Shown piece after piece: positions 30,220 through 42,799 of a DNA stretch of 64,000 bases (positions within the stretch are counted from its first letter, which is position 1; every line of letters begins with the position of its first letter). The stretch lies in contig CM033719.1 of the NCBI GenBank assembly GCA_019671005.1, positions 19,952,750 to 20,016,749 on the forward strand, in the 5' to 3' direction. The stretch comes from Hibiscus mutabilis. Lineage: Eukaryota; Streptophyta; Magnoliopsida; Malvales; Malvaceae. The notes beneath the pieces were generated by a model, which had not been told where the DNA came from, did no database searches, and was given only the letters and a program-made list of their open reading frames with translations. The position numbers were made by a program, and so were the translations under genes.

Positions 30220-30221
30220 GC

Positions 30222-30240
30222 TTGGCGACTCCGCTGGGGA
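30222..30240 (+). other. primer-binding site of the DUF7745-type element
   Basis: TTGGCGACTCCGCTGGGGA follows the left LTR by 2 bp. It resembles the TGGCGCC..GGGGA type used with tRNA-Asp in plant gypsy elements, with differences. Assignment of the tRNA is tentative. Confidence 0.55.
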
Positions 30241-30924
30241 CATTTTGTTTTTTTAAAAACAAAAAAAAAGAGTCAAGCCACAAGCCGATTAAATTTTGTT
30301 TTAATGTCGAAATTTGCTAAGTTCATATAAAATTTAATTTATTTGTCTATTGATGAATATGATCTTATTTTACGCATTTAAAGCTTGATTATAAGCTCTA
30401 TACCCGAGCTTTGTCCCGATCACTTAAATGAGGGGAAAACGCTTTGCTCATGTAAGAATATTGATTATTCGTATGAGCCTAGAAAGTACTTTCAGGACTT
30501 ATATGCCCATTGTCTTCGTAAGGATATTGATCCTTCGTGAAGGCATGGGAAACGAGTTCTCCTGAGTTGAACTTGGTTTGTTTGAAGCCTATAATGGGTG
30601 AGAATTAAGGGCCTTGCTACCCTTAGTAGGGGACAACGAGGACAGCTCGGGGACCTTTCTAGAACCAAACCACATGTGAATCTAGAAGCCTACCCCAATA
30701 GAGCCTTTTGCGGAACCATATAAGTAGAATTTGGTCAAAACTATTTTGTAAGAATAGTCCATAGAGACATGTCCAGAATTGTTGGAATGCGCTACCCAGT
30801 TATTATTCATATAATGAAATTATTTTGGACCTTTTATGTTTTAATTATGTTTGCTAATCATTTCTTTTTGTCTTGTTTCTTGTTTTGCATATTTGTTTCA
30901 TGCTACATCATTTCATATTTAGAA

Positions 30925-33180
30925 GGGGTTGGTTCTCAAGACACTTGCTCAGTAAGAAAACAATTTTTGACCATGGATGAAAGGTACCTAAAGAAAGAAG
31001 AAGACAACGCAGATGTACGTCACTAGTCCGAGGTCAATCAACGAACTTCTGGGGATAGTCTGACAGTTGATCATGTGACAGAGACGTTAGAGTATGCACA
31101 CATCAGTGCGAAACGAAATCATATGTGTGAGCTACAGGAAGCCTGAGAGCATTTTGACTATGCAACTAAGCAGTTGTTCTATGATACCTATGGCGATATA
31201 GCCTACCTGCTGTATGTGAAGGTTGATGAACCATTCCTTAAGGCCCTGGTGCAGTTCTAGAATCCGGGATATTACTATTTTACCTTCAATTGAGAGGACA
31301 TGATGCCCACATTCGAAGAATACTTTGCATTATTCAATCTACGCAAGGTGAAGAAGAATTGGGTTTATTCTAAACCCCTTAAGAACAAGAATGAACACTT
31401 GAGGCTCATGTCTTTTACCGGCATGAGCAATGAATGGGTTAAAGGCGTGATAAGGAAAAGATGAGGTAGATTTTTCTTCCATTGGTCGAGCATCTAAAAT
31501 ATAATCCCTAATCATTCAGATATGAAAATGAGGGTTGATCTCCTGGCTATAGCGATATACGCTATGGTTATCTTCTCGAAGGTCTTGGGTAACATTGATG
31601 TGGCTTTATTTGACTTTTTTGAACAGTTGAAGAGGGATGTCAATCTGGTGCCAGCGGTACTAGCAGAAACTTTCATCTCCTTAAATACGTGTCGAAAAAT
31701 AGAAGGTGTGTGTTTTGGAGGATGTGCCACTTTGCTCTAGGTTTGGGCCCTTAGTCATTTCTGGAAGTGTCCGACTTTGACTCTGTCCAATATGTTTTCC
31801 CTGAACTTCTCTCCACTCCGAGAGTTTCTGGAAAAAGAATGGTCGATAGCCAAGAAGAGAAAATGGGTTGATATTTTCAGAGACTGACGAGATCAGGACA
31901 TCGTATGGAGAGTTTCGTGGATGGGCCATACCAAGGTTTTGTACAAGTGTGGAGATTATGATCATTTGATGCTACTAGGCCTGTGGGTTGGAATTGGTTG
32001 TGCTCCTTTATTGGTGTCACGGCAATATGACTCTCGATAGTTTGTCCCTTTCACTACCGGTCTTGGCTTGTCCGAGTTTAAGTTTGAAGGGAAATTTAAA
32101 AAGAAGATCCAGACTATTAATTATGGAGATAGACTACGACAGTAAGTGTATGTTCACCCCCAATTATGATGTGTGGAGGCATGTCAGGGTGAATGAAAAA
32201 ATTTTACCACCTACTCCGGGACAGGCTAAATCCTTGAAGGAACATATAAAGGTGGTCTTGTCTGAGGCTGATATTCTGAGAGCCGAATTAAAAAGGGCCA
32301 AGCCTAAGATTGAAGACTTGCAAAGCCAACGTACGAATGACTTAATTGAGGCAAGTCTAGATGTAGACAAGTATAAGGGTGATACAGATCATGTAGTAAA
32401 GATGTATAAGGACCTAGAAGTAAAATTTGAGATTCAGAAGGTAGATTTTCTCAAATTTCAGGCTACGGTCCGAAATGCTGATTTGAGAAAGACTCCAGAG
32501 TAGTGGAGGCAAGAAATTGAGCAAGCTGTGGGAAAAGAAAGAGAGCGCGGCAAGAGAGAAATTGAAAAATACAAATGATTGCTGATAGATGAGAAGAAAA
32601 AAGGAAAGTAAGTTATCGATAATGAAAATAATAAATGGGTCCTCGAAAAAGAAAAAGAAAATATAGCTGCATGGAAGAGGAAGGCCCATGACAACAAGAT
32701 CCGTTCGTTTAAATTACAGATGGTATGTGATGAGACCAGTAAGAAGCTGAAACAGAGCCAGGCTTTCTTTGCTGAGTTACAAGCCAAGATAACATACTTG
32801 AATTATTCACTGCACAGGTTCCAGAATCATTAGGCTAGTCTGAGTGAGAATGATACCTTGAAAAAGCAAGTGAAAGCTATAGAAAGCATCATTCAGGAGT
32901 ACAGAACGAAAATTTTGGTTCTCGAAGATATCAACGAAGGGGGCAATGACTATTGGTTTACTCAGCTTAGGGACAATGCCAGAAGGTTCCAATGACGATA
33001 TAAATTTAACAAGAACGTCATGACCCAGATACAAGACGTAGCTAAGCATGTGATGATGTTAGCTACAGAAGCTACGGCTCTTCGCCAGTACATTAGGCTA
33101 GTAGGAGAAGTAAGAACAAGACTCCTATGGTTGGTTAAAGAAATCAAGGAGCTGGGTGCTCGGGTTGAGATGTACTCGTA
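30925..33180 (+). pseudogene. gag-like DUF7745 protein remnant with coiled-coil C-terminus
   Basis: In several frames the sequence shows blocks I associate with the DUF7745 family, common in cotton predicted proteins: 'KQLFYDTYGDIAYLLYVKVD', 'FEEYFALFNLRKVKKNW', 'IAIYAMVIFSKVLGNIDVAL', 'VPAVLAETFISLNTCRK' and 'WRVSWMGHTKVLYKCGDYDH', then 'LPPTPGQAKSLKEHIKVVL' and long Lys/Glu-rich heptad-like segments (32250-33180) predicted to form coiled coil. At least eight stops or frameshifts interrupt it, for example near 31025, 31150, 31260 and 31740. The family's function is unknown; its place between PBS and PPT argues for a gag-like role. Confidence 0.65.
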
Positions 33181-36100
33181 GAAAAAGTCAAAATCTTTTG
33201 TAATAAAGACTTTTGGCATCCAATAAGAACTACTTCTAGACAAATTATCTTAATGGAATCATGGCCCTTTGCCTGCATTCATGCATTTGCATTTTGTTTG
33301 TTTGTTGTTTATTTGCATTGGTTTATGTTTCTTACATTATTTCATACATTCATACATAATAAAAGAATTAATTATGAAAAAAAGAAAAAAAAAGAATTTT
33401 TTTTGCATAAACACGATACCCAAGCAATGGTCATTGAAGACACGTCGTCAGCTTTAGAATTGAACCGCAAGAATATGCGAGCTAGTTGGGATGTTGTTAC
33501 CCAGATAGCAACCATGTTAAGGTTTTGGGACCCATATAAAGAGAAAACAACTAATGGCATTGAAGCCTTGCCAAGAATTACCTACGCTCACTTTGGGAAT
33601 CAAGGAAAGAAATATGACGAGTACCATGTAGCCTGAACAACTTCAGCAGAAGATTCTTGTCGGAAAGTAGACTGGTCGAGCTTTATTGGAATTCACCCAT
33701 GCTTTCTCGGAATAATGATCAATGACTTTACTGGAAATTGGTGGAGTCATACCTAGAGCCAACCCTTTTCTTTTCCCCTCGAGCATTAGGGATCTTTTGT
33801 AAGGGCCTCTATGTTATCTACTTGCATAAAAGATGCATTCCCTTTAATTTTCTCAAGTGACAAACATTTTATTTTTTTTCTCTTTTCAATTTTTCATCAA
33901 TACATATTCTTTGCAGAATTCCCATTATTGATTGTATGAATGATTCTTAAATCTAATTCTGAGATGGAAGGGCAATAAAGTGTGTTCAGGATTAATGGGA
34001 AAATCCCATTTTGAGTGAATTTTCCTCTTAGAAATTGTTGTTAAGGTCCTTGAATGAAGTGATAACTCTAAAACATCTACCAACTAAAGATGGCTTCTCT
34101 TCAATGATATATGTGTGTGAAATGACATTTGACATTCATTCATCCTTTGTCGTCCCCTTTTAAGCCAGATATTTTTTTATGATTGAACCCCAACTAAGGA
34201 CCATTCCCTACACTAGGGGCAAAAATGATGAAATGTTGTTCGTAAGCAAGAAAGAAAGCATGTTAGATCAAGTTGCATGTCCTAAATTCAAAAAAATGAC
34301 AAAAAACAAAAGAAAAAAAGTGAAAAAAGAAAAAAAAGAAAGAAATGAAATCTGGAATGCGAAGGAAAATTTGAAATAAGAGAAAAACATATGTGGAATC
34401 CTTCATGTGAGACATGTGCCAGAAATGGAAGTGAACTCTAGGGTGAAAACCCAAAATGGGCAGTCTAGAGTGATCCAAAGAATAAAAGAACGAACATTTT
34501 ATCAAGAAAGGCTGATCATTGGTTTAATCACCCTTAAACATGTATTTGAGCCTATATATCTTTTTTGTAACCCGAGCCTAGCCTACATTACAAGCCTTTA
34601 AAGATCATTTGGATCACACATGAATATCTGAGAAAAGGAGTTTGTTTTCAGAACATATCCCGCCTAATTGAGTTAACATTTCTTTAGGGACCTCAAAACT
34701 TATAATGTCTGATTGAGATTAGAAAAGTGGGAAAAATGAAATTTGGGGAGTTGGTGAGTTAAAGAGAGCCACCTAAAATGGGACACTATTTGGTTGATGG
34801 ATTCGTGAATCATTCATACTATGAATTTTGGGGCATCTGACTTTGCTCTTTTCTATGTTTGTCATGACTTTTTCCTTTGAACCCTCTTTTCTTGTCTTTA
34901 TTTATGGACCTTTGTCTTTCTTTAAATCCTCATTGCCAACTCTTTTCTTGCATCTTACAAGTGAAGTAACATAGGTTCATGAAAAAACAAAGGTTTCTTG
35001 GTATTGATTCCAAATCCAGGAGTAATTGTTCACCATCGTATCAGAAAATAATAGGGGCATCACCGCCTTCATTAACTTGTGAGATAGAAGTTATGGTGCC
35101 AATCGAGGTTAGAATTCATTCTTTTTCGAGTATTGATGGAAGCAAAGCTAGAAGAAGTAGAGTGGGTCCAAGCATGATATGGTCAGTTCAATTGTCCAAT
35201 GAAAAGGGTGTTGAAAGTCATCTGCCATGGTTATCAGAGAAGAATGACATGAGCTCATGAAAAAAAAAGTTCATCCAAGAAAAGATTTCGTATTAGGAAA
35301 ATTTTTGCCAATGCAAAGAGATTCTCAAAAAGAATATTGATCTTGGTCGAGATGGATAGAAATGAGCTTCATAATCCGATGAATTCAGAATTTTTATGCC
35401 TAAAAAGGTGAAAAAAAGAAAAAAAAAATAAAATTATCGAAAGGCAAAAACCCGCAAATGGCGCCTTAGATATGAAAAAAAGGGGTTCAAGATGAAAACC
35501 CGCTCGGTTAGTTTATAGATTAGGCAAGAAGCAAATAAATGTTTGGTGTCCTCATACCTCATCGACTTGGAAAATGTAGCACATGGCAAATTTTGGTGTT
35601 CCTAATTAGGAAGTTTTGGCCAGTGGGGAAATTTGCATTGGCCAAGGATGTCAGGCCGTCAACGTTAATAGGCGTAAGAGGAAGATAAGAAAATGCTAGT
35701 ATATTTACAAGACATTCAAGGTAGAAATAAGCTTTGCTACAAGGATTTATATGCAAGCGCTACAAAGAACACTGTAGGGGCAAACATCTGAGAACTCACA
35801 AGAAGCTTTGAAAAGGTTTGATATTATTTTAAGGCAGCATGATTGCTACACCTTCTCCCACATTGAGAACAATTTTACAGACATGGGAAGATATGTCCAG
35901 TGATGTTAAAGCTTTCATTCAAGCTTTTGAGAGTATGTGAGAGATTCTATTCTCTCAACAAGATAAAGGAAAAGAGTGTTGAAGAATGTGAGGTCCTTCA
36001 AACCAAGAATACAAGATAACTGGATTGAGTGAGCAAATGTGCAAAGCTCAGATGTTTTCTCTGAAGCAAAAAAGATACAAAGAATAAATAACTAGTATGG

Positions 36101-36276
36101 TAGTCTACCTGGGTTAAATAAGCAATGCACATGGAAGCGAAGAGGAAAAACCCCATAAAAGAGGGAGAAAATGGAGAAAAAGAAAGAAAAAGAAAAAACA
36201 TGCATTCATGTGTTAGGCATCTCTAGGAATATGCTAATCGTAATCATAGTATTTGTTAAAGTTTGACAGGAATGGA
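33181..36276 (+). other. internal region of the LTR element without recognisable coding domain
   Basis: After the gag-like relic there are poly-A-rich stretches (33365-33400, 34285-34350, 35405-35430) and short ORFs (33253-33636, 34179-34379, 34979-35260) without RT, integrase or zinc-knuckle motifs. A piece at 33430-33630 ('LELNRKNMRASWDVVTQIAT') looks once protein-coding. The rest appears non-coding. Confidence 0.5.
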
Positions 36277-36899
36277 ATTGCTTATCTATTCGAGCATGAG
36301 GAAAATAGAACTTACCTATCAATTCGGGCATGAAGAGAGTGGAACCTGCTTATTTATTCGAGCATGAGGAGAATAGAACATGCTATCCATTCAGGAATGA
36401 GGAGAATGGAACCTGCTTATCTATTCGAGCATGAGGATAATAGAACCTGCCTATCCATTTGGGCATGAGGAGAGTAGAACATGCTTATCTATTCGAGCAT
36501 GAGGAGAATAGAACCTGCCTATACATTCAGGCATGGGGAGAATGGAACATGCTTATCTATTCGAGCATGAGGAGAATAGAACCTGCATATCCATTCGTGC
36601 ATAAGGAGAATGAAACCCTTTTTTGAACCTGCTTATCTATTCGAGCATGATGAGAATAGAACTCGCCTATCCATTCGGGCACGAGGAGAGTGGAACCTGC
36701 TTATCTATTCGAGCATGAGGAGAATAGAACCTACCTATCCATTCGGACATGAGAAGAGTGGAACCTACTTATCGATTCGAGCATGAGGAGAATAGAACTC
36801 ACCTATCCATTCGGGCATGAGGAAAGTAGAACCTGCTTATCTATTCGAGCATGAGGAGAATAGAACCTGCATGTCCATTCGGACATAAGGAGAATGGAA
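36277..36899 (+). repeat. minisatellite, 18 units of 34 bp in an alternating A/B pattern
   Basis: Unit A is of the type 'cctgcttatctattcgagca' plus 'tgaggagaatagaa'; unit B is of the type 'cctgcctatccattcgggca' plus 'tgaggagagtggaa'. They alternate, giving a 68-bp higher-order repeat. One 12-bp insertion (about 36617-36628) and a 1-bp deletion break the register. It lies just before the polypurine tract. Since 34 is not a multiple of 3 it cannot code for a repeated peptide. Confidence 0.95.
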
Positions 36900-36966
36900 C
36901 CTTGTTTGCAATCGGTGAAAATTAGTACCTTTTGTTCTTTGCTCTATCCCTGTTTTACTGGAATGA

Positions 36967-36981
36967 GCAAAGAGGGGCAGT
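36967..36981 (+). other. polypurine tract of the DUF7745-type element
   Basis: GCAAAGAGGGGCAG lies immediately before the TG that starts the right LTR, in the expected position for plus-strand primer formation. It confirms the plus orientation. Confidence 0.8.
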
Positions 36982-39053
36982 TGTTGTCACTAAATTTTCA
37001 CCCGCCTTTTTATTATTTTATTATTTTTATTTTAGTTTATTTATTTTTATAATTAGGGTATTATTATTATATTAATTATGTATATATATAACTAGTCTTA
37101 TTATTAGATATAAAACCAAAAAAGGTCCATTTATTTAAATAAAGTGTCCAATTTAAATAAGGGTCCATTTTAATTAAAATCTACTACAATAAAACCCATT
37201 TGGCCTAAAATATAAAACCCTAGCTGATTCTTTTTATCTTATGTGCAGCCGACTATCAACCGTTGGATCCATGTAGGATCCAACGATCCAGATTGGATCA
37301 AGGAGGATGAGCTGGTGGACCCCACGCATTATCCCCTAGTCCGCATGTTTTCCAGGCGCCACTACAACCTGCAATGAAATGAATCAATTGAAATTCAAAA
37401 ATGGAAAAGAATTAGCTATAATTCCTCATATTCGAACCAAAATCAGTGCAAAATCAAGGAGAATCAGACCTCAATCAAAGCATAATCAACCGAACTTCTG
37501 AGATTTTTAGATTGATTTTCAATGTATTTTAGGCAATGAAAAAGCTTATATAAGAACCCCTTTCCCCTTGTGATGGACACCAAGAATGGTTACCAAAATA
37601 CACTGAAAATTGGAGGAGTTTACTACATTGTGTACCGATTTTTTTCAAGAGAAATACAAGAAGCATTCAAGCAACCTTTGGTATTTTTTTGTTTTTATTT
37701 TAATTTTTTGTATGTTTGATTCGAATATATATTCGTACCTTTATTTTTTAGCTTTAAATCGAGATTCGAATCTCATCGGTAAATTTGGTTTTTCGTCGCC
37801 GGTACGAGGCGGGCGGCGGCCAATGTGGTAGTAGATTACCGGAGTTCTTCATGCTTGAAGAACATGATAGAACACTTGAGAGAATTTTAGAAATGGGCTT
37901 TTGATCCAAAATTTTTAAAAGGGAAAAATAAAAGGTGTTTATAAAAGTTAGGTTTTATACTCTCATGTTTTAAAACAAATTGGACTAATTACTTTCATTA
38001 AATCCCTCCGCCTTTTTTTTTATATTCCGCAAAACACCATATTTTCAAACGTTTCAATTTGGTCACCGTTTCCTTTAAAATCTTACCTTTGTTTTATTTC
38101 TTTGTTTAATTTGGTCATTTTTGTATTTATTTCCAATTCAAAATTTTCTAGTTATTAAACCTTTTTTTTAAAAAAATAGGTTTTACTATTAATTAATTTT
38201 TTTATTTGTAAAATTTTATAAAATTGGCTCATGTACCCAATGTTAACTCGATTTAGGAAACTTTTGTTAATGATCGTATATTTTTTATTACCTAATTACT
38301 TTTCTTGTATTAATTTAATTTCACATTTTTATGATTTGTTAATTATTTTTCCTAATATTTTAAAATACTAGCCACTTTAATTAAAGCTTTAGTTTAGATA
38401 AAAAAAACCCCCTAGATTTAGGTTCTCTAGTGTTACAACCTCAGTTTAATTTAGAGCCTTAGAGTTTGATAAAATTCTCTTCTTCACCCAATAATCATAA
38501 TTGACACTTAACAATATTTGAACCCTAATAGGTAAAATTTACCTAGACAATTTTTTAGGGTTAATAATCACTAACTTAGAATAATAACAATTTCAACGCA
38601 CCAATTGCTTCTTTGATTGTTTGTTAAAAAAGTGAAACATAATTAATGCGGTGTCCTACCAAAAGAAGATGACGGGTTAGTGCCAGAAATGTTGGCGGTG
38701 ATTAGAGTTCATTCTCCGGATGGTGGGATCGTTAAAATGGAACCATATTCATAAATGGACAATAAGTTAAATTTTATGTGAACTTGCAAATTCCGACCTT
38801 AAAACGTTTTGTAATCGGCTAGGTACCAATTTTTGGGCGCTGTGGGGTGTTAATCCTTCCCCACGCGTAACCGACTCCTGAACCCATTTTTTTGTGTTTT
38901 CGCAGACCAAAATTATTTTTTTAATAAAATAAAATAAAATAATTTTATTAAAATGACCCGTTTTTAGGTGATCCAATCACACCTTTTAAAAAAGATTGGT
39001 GGTGACTCTGTTGTTTTGTCTTTTAAAAAAAAACGTCAAGACCCCTTTAAAAG
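36982..39053 (+). repeat. right LTR of the DUF7745-type element, with ~1.19 kb extra segment
   Basis: Begins TGTTGTCACTAAATTTTC and follows the left LTR closely. A segment of about 1.19 kb (roughly 37607-38796) has no counterpart on the left. Either it is an insertion here or a deletion in the left LTR; it has no clear TIR or TSD. The terminal bases before the expected CA end are missing at 39053. Confidence 0.8.
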
Positions 39054-39874
39054 AGTTCACGGTACCTTTCATCCACCAATTCAAGAACTTAAGTTTCAAG
39101 CATGAAAAACATGAACAAATAATACCAAATGATAGAGAATTTCATGTAGATCAATTTTATGTTTCATGCTTTCATCCAAATTCCTAATAATTTGGCTTGA
39201 AAATCAAAAAGAAAATTTCTCCATACCTTAAGAGAGACTCACGGCAAGATGAAGAAAGATGGAGAAAAATCTTGAATTTTCTCTTTATTCAATTTTGGCC
39301 ATTTGTTATTTATTTATAGCAACTTAAATAAAAAATCTATTTTATGACAAAATGACTATTTCGCTCTTATAATCCAATGCCTCTCATCTTGCCACATGTC
39401 AAAATGTTCATCCAAGGGTCAAAAATAAACCAAGAAATTAGTGATTACCAACTTTGCCCTTGTAAATTTCAAAAATTACAACTTTGCCATATTTCATCCA
39501 ACGATTCATATTCAACATGGAAAATCTACTTTAATAAAATGGTCCATGTTAAATTCTTCTAAAATAAGGCATGGAAAAGACAATATTAACATTTCTTGAT
39601 CTTTTGATAAAATATCTCAAGTATTCGATTCGATCTGATTATCCGAATTTTTCTCGAATTTAACTCTTTATAGCTTTTAACACAAATTCCATACGAAAAA
39701 TCCGGGTAACACGAAAACATCATTCTTGGGGGTAAACTATTCATTTACGAGACTAAAATACATAACTTTGAAAAATTACAATTCAATCCCTAAACTTTTC
39801 CTAAGTTTATACTTTAGTCATCAAACTTTTATTTTATTCATTTTGGCCACTTCCCAAAATTTTGAGGTATTACA
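39054..39874 (-). mobile_element. minus-strand gypsy LTR, outer part
   Basis: Continuation of the LTR interrupted at 29312. It ends GAGGTATTACA at 39874, i.e. TGTAATACCTC on the minus strand, the 5' end of the LTR. Text such as 'aagagagactcacggcaaga' and 'acaatt..atccctaaac' is LTR-like and non-coding. Together with 27304-29312 the LTR is about 2.8 kb. Confidence 0.7.
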
Positions 39875-41386
39875 ATTCGATGACGGAAGCTTTCACCCCA
39901 TCTCGAGTGATCCTTTAAGATGATCCATTATCCCCTTTATCTATTTGTGCTCTACATAGAGCGTTTAGCTCATGAGAGATCGAATTAAGGAAATGGAAGT
40001 CATTTCGAATATTGGTGACGAGTCCTGGTCTATCTCATCTATTTTTCGCTTATGATTTAATCATGTTTGTTGAAGCTTTTATTGATAAGGTTGACATGAC
40101 TCGATCGGTGTTGAAGAAATTATGTGATGTAGTAAGCCACAAGGTAAGTTCGCCAAATCAACGATATTTTTTCTCAAAAAATGTACCTACAGATATGAGA
40201 GCTCAGATTAGTTCCAAGCTCAAGTTCTCTGAAGTTGATGATTTGGGAAAGTATCTGAGGGTGCCATTGCTCCATAAAAGGGTTTTGTCTGCTTCGTATC
40301 ATTATCTAGTTCAAATGGTTTTGGATCGTTTAAGGGTCTAGATGGTCTAATTTGGCGTTTCGTTTGGGCCATCGAGTCAAAGAAAGGGGTGCTCATTTGG
40401 TCAAATGGACGAGGTGTGTCAGCCAGTCAAGGCTGGTGGACTTGGTTTTCAGATCCTAGAAATGCAAAATTATGCTTTTCTTATGAAAATTGTGTTCTAT
40501 TTATTAGCTAAGTGAGAAGCGTTACGGGTCTGTTTCATTCGTGAGGTGACAAGTATGGTTGTAAGGTAGGGATCCCTATGTGCTGCGAAACCGGAATGTT
40601 TCACATCTTTGGAAAGGCCTGTCATGTATTTGGTATGATGTCCGGAATAACATTGCGTGGTGTGTAGGCCGGGGTACTAAGGTTGATTTCTGGTTCGACT
40701 CGTGGCTGGATGATTGTGGCCCTTTGATAAACCACGTTACAACAACAAGTGCCATTGGTTTGCGTAGGGTTTTGGTTACGGACATGGTTGACTATAGTGG
40801 CAATTGGGTTTGGCATTGGTTTGACTCCCTGCTACCTCTGCCGATATTACTACAGATCGCGGCGAAAAAGGGTCCATTACCAACTTTCTAGGATGACACA
40901 GTTGGTTGGGCAGCCCGGGAGGATAGGAAGTTCACTATCAAATCAACTTATAACGTTCAGGCGAGGGCTGATGTCTCAATTGGATCCGTTTGATCAGCTA
41001 TTCTCCAGTTTCGTAGACCACAGAGGGTCAAATTGTTCCTTTGGCTGGTTAGTCATGGAAAGGTGATGACAAATGTGGAAAGGGTTCGTTGTCATTTCTC
41101 AGTAGATGACCGCTACCCCTTGTGTCTGAATAAGTAAGAGGACCTTAACCATTTACTACGTCTTTGCCCGTCGGCTATGGCGGTTTGGTCAAGTTTGATT
41201 AAACTCAATCAGCTAGATGAATTCATTTCAATGGATCTTAAATAGTGGATTGAAATGAACCTAAGGACCCCTCACGACTTTGTATGATCACCCGACAATT
41301 GGGACATATTGTTTGAGGGCAATAATATGGAACATCTGGCTCTATCGAAAATCCGTGGCTTTTGATTCGCTGCTTGAGGAAAATCA
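39875..41386 (+). pseudogene. second plus-strand LINE, RT and zf-RVT part (5' truncated)
   Basis: The segment starts within RT: 'DDPLSP..' type text near 39920, then 'GLSHLFFAYDLIMFVEAF' (motif C, Tyr in place of the first Asp), 'LKFSEVDDLGKYLRVPLLHK' and, after a broken stretch, 'LWKGLSCIWYDVRNNIAWCV' and 'DFWFDSWLDDCGPL' (40580-40740), the same order as in the LINE at 3853-10110. Around 41100-41190 a zf-RVT Cys motif is readable. The endonuclease and ORF1 are missing. At 41386 it is interrupted by a copia element and resumes at 47454. Confidence 0.8.
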
Positions 41387-41863
41387 TGTTAGAATTAAAC
41401 CATAACTGAATATGAAATCTAAACCCAGGATCTATCATGTCAAATCATCAAGAATAATAAATCGAATGAACTGAATTACGGAAGCGTACCTGAATTAATC
41501 GATAGACTGAAAACCTTGAATCTTGATGTTGAAATCCAAATCTTTGGTATTGATCTTCCAAGAAGATAGGTTTTCTCTTGACGTAAAACTCTCTGACGGG
41601 GAAGGAGAGAAAAACAAGTTAACCTATTTCTTGGGGACCACTACCTCTTTATATAGTTGATTTAATAATCAACTATTAAGTATTTATAACTCTGCCCCTC
41701 ATCGAATTATAAATACATCTTATGGTATCTACACTTTTATTTCCATGACATTTTAATACCCATGACACGCCTAACATAATTGGTCACTTAATTTTGTGTC
41801 ATACTTTAAAATAGCAATATACATTATACATATGTGCCCACTATTACGGATTTAAATCCAACA
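41387..41863 (-). repeat. copia LTR, 477 bp (3' LTR in element orientation)
   Basis: Begins TGTTAGAATTAAACC and ends AAATCCAACA. Compared with the other LTR I count five substitutions and no indels (about 1%). Confidence 0.95.
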
Positions 41864-42799
41864 ATCTCCCACTTGGGCAACATATGTTTCCTGACAAATG
41901 TATAACCTTATGAGCTCAAAAATTTGCTATTATATAATAGATATTCTGTAACAATCTCGTCCATCAACTATATCCATATAGGATCAAAGCAGCCTTTGTC
42001 GTATCAATCATGACAAGACCCATCAATGGTCACGTGTACAAATATAGTCAAATGACATAGATCAATCATGGATGCGTAGCATGGAAAATTACATGAAATG
42101 TGAACCAAACATGTCTATTTCCAACTGGTCCTCCTAAACCTTAGCGAGATCAAACTTTCTTGAATTCAGAGTGTGCATAAACCAAAAGAACTTTATTTCT
42201 GCAGAAAAATAATCTTAAAATATCCTTAAACTCAAGTAATCAAATTGTGTCTAAAACGAATGAGCATTTTTCAAAATTACAAACTCCCACTAAAACTGAA
42301 TATCCTTAAATAACATTACACCCACATGAGTAGTGTGCTCATGAAAGACCTAGGGTGTCGGTTTCTTCATAAGCGCAAATTATGGAGTTTGTACCAAAGA
42401 TGCTCTATAGACACACAACCACTCTGAATTTTCTTTAACAACTAGGAACTTAATATTTATGTGCTTCAAATTTAAAGTGTTCCTATTGTTTATAGAATAA
42501 ATGAATGCATATTTATTGTCACAAAATAACCGAAGTGATCTTTCTATTCAATCTATAATTAGCAACCCATGTGACAAAATTCTTTTGCATCAATATTCTA
42601 ATAGAATCGAAGTCTGTAAACTTGATGATCTCTAACTTACCAGAACTCCGATATGTAAGCATGTATATATTTTTTTGTTCTCTAAACATATCTCATAACC
42701 CTATTGGCTGCTATCTAATGGTTCAAACTAGAATTGCTTAAATATCTGTCTAACATTCTAACAATGTATGCAATATCCGAACGCATACATACTTGAGCA

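Larger units (their letters stand above)
29313..39053 (+). mobile_element. LTR retrotransposon with DUF7745-type gag, no recognisable pol
   Basis: A plus-strand LTR element with homologous LTRs at 29313-30219 and 36982-39053, a primer-binding site, a polypurine tract and a gag-like coding relic. No RT, integrase or RNase H is visible in 33200-36270, so it looks non-autonomous or internally rearranged. It is inserted into the minus-strand gypsy LTR (27304-29312 / 39054-39874). The right LTR lacks its terminal ~12 bp and the TSD cannot be verified. Confidence 0.82.

Noticed and set aside
36277..36899. CRISPR-like array (regularly repeated 34-bp units)
   Set aside because: Units are contiguous with no unique spacers, in a plant retroelement; it is a minisatellite.
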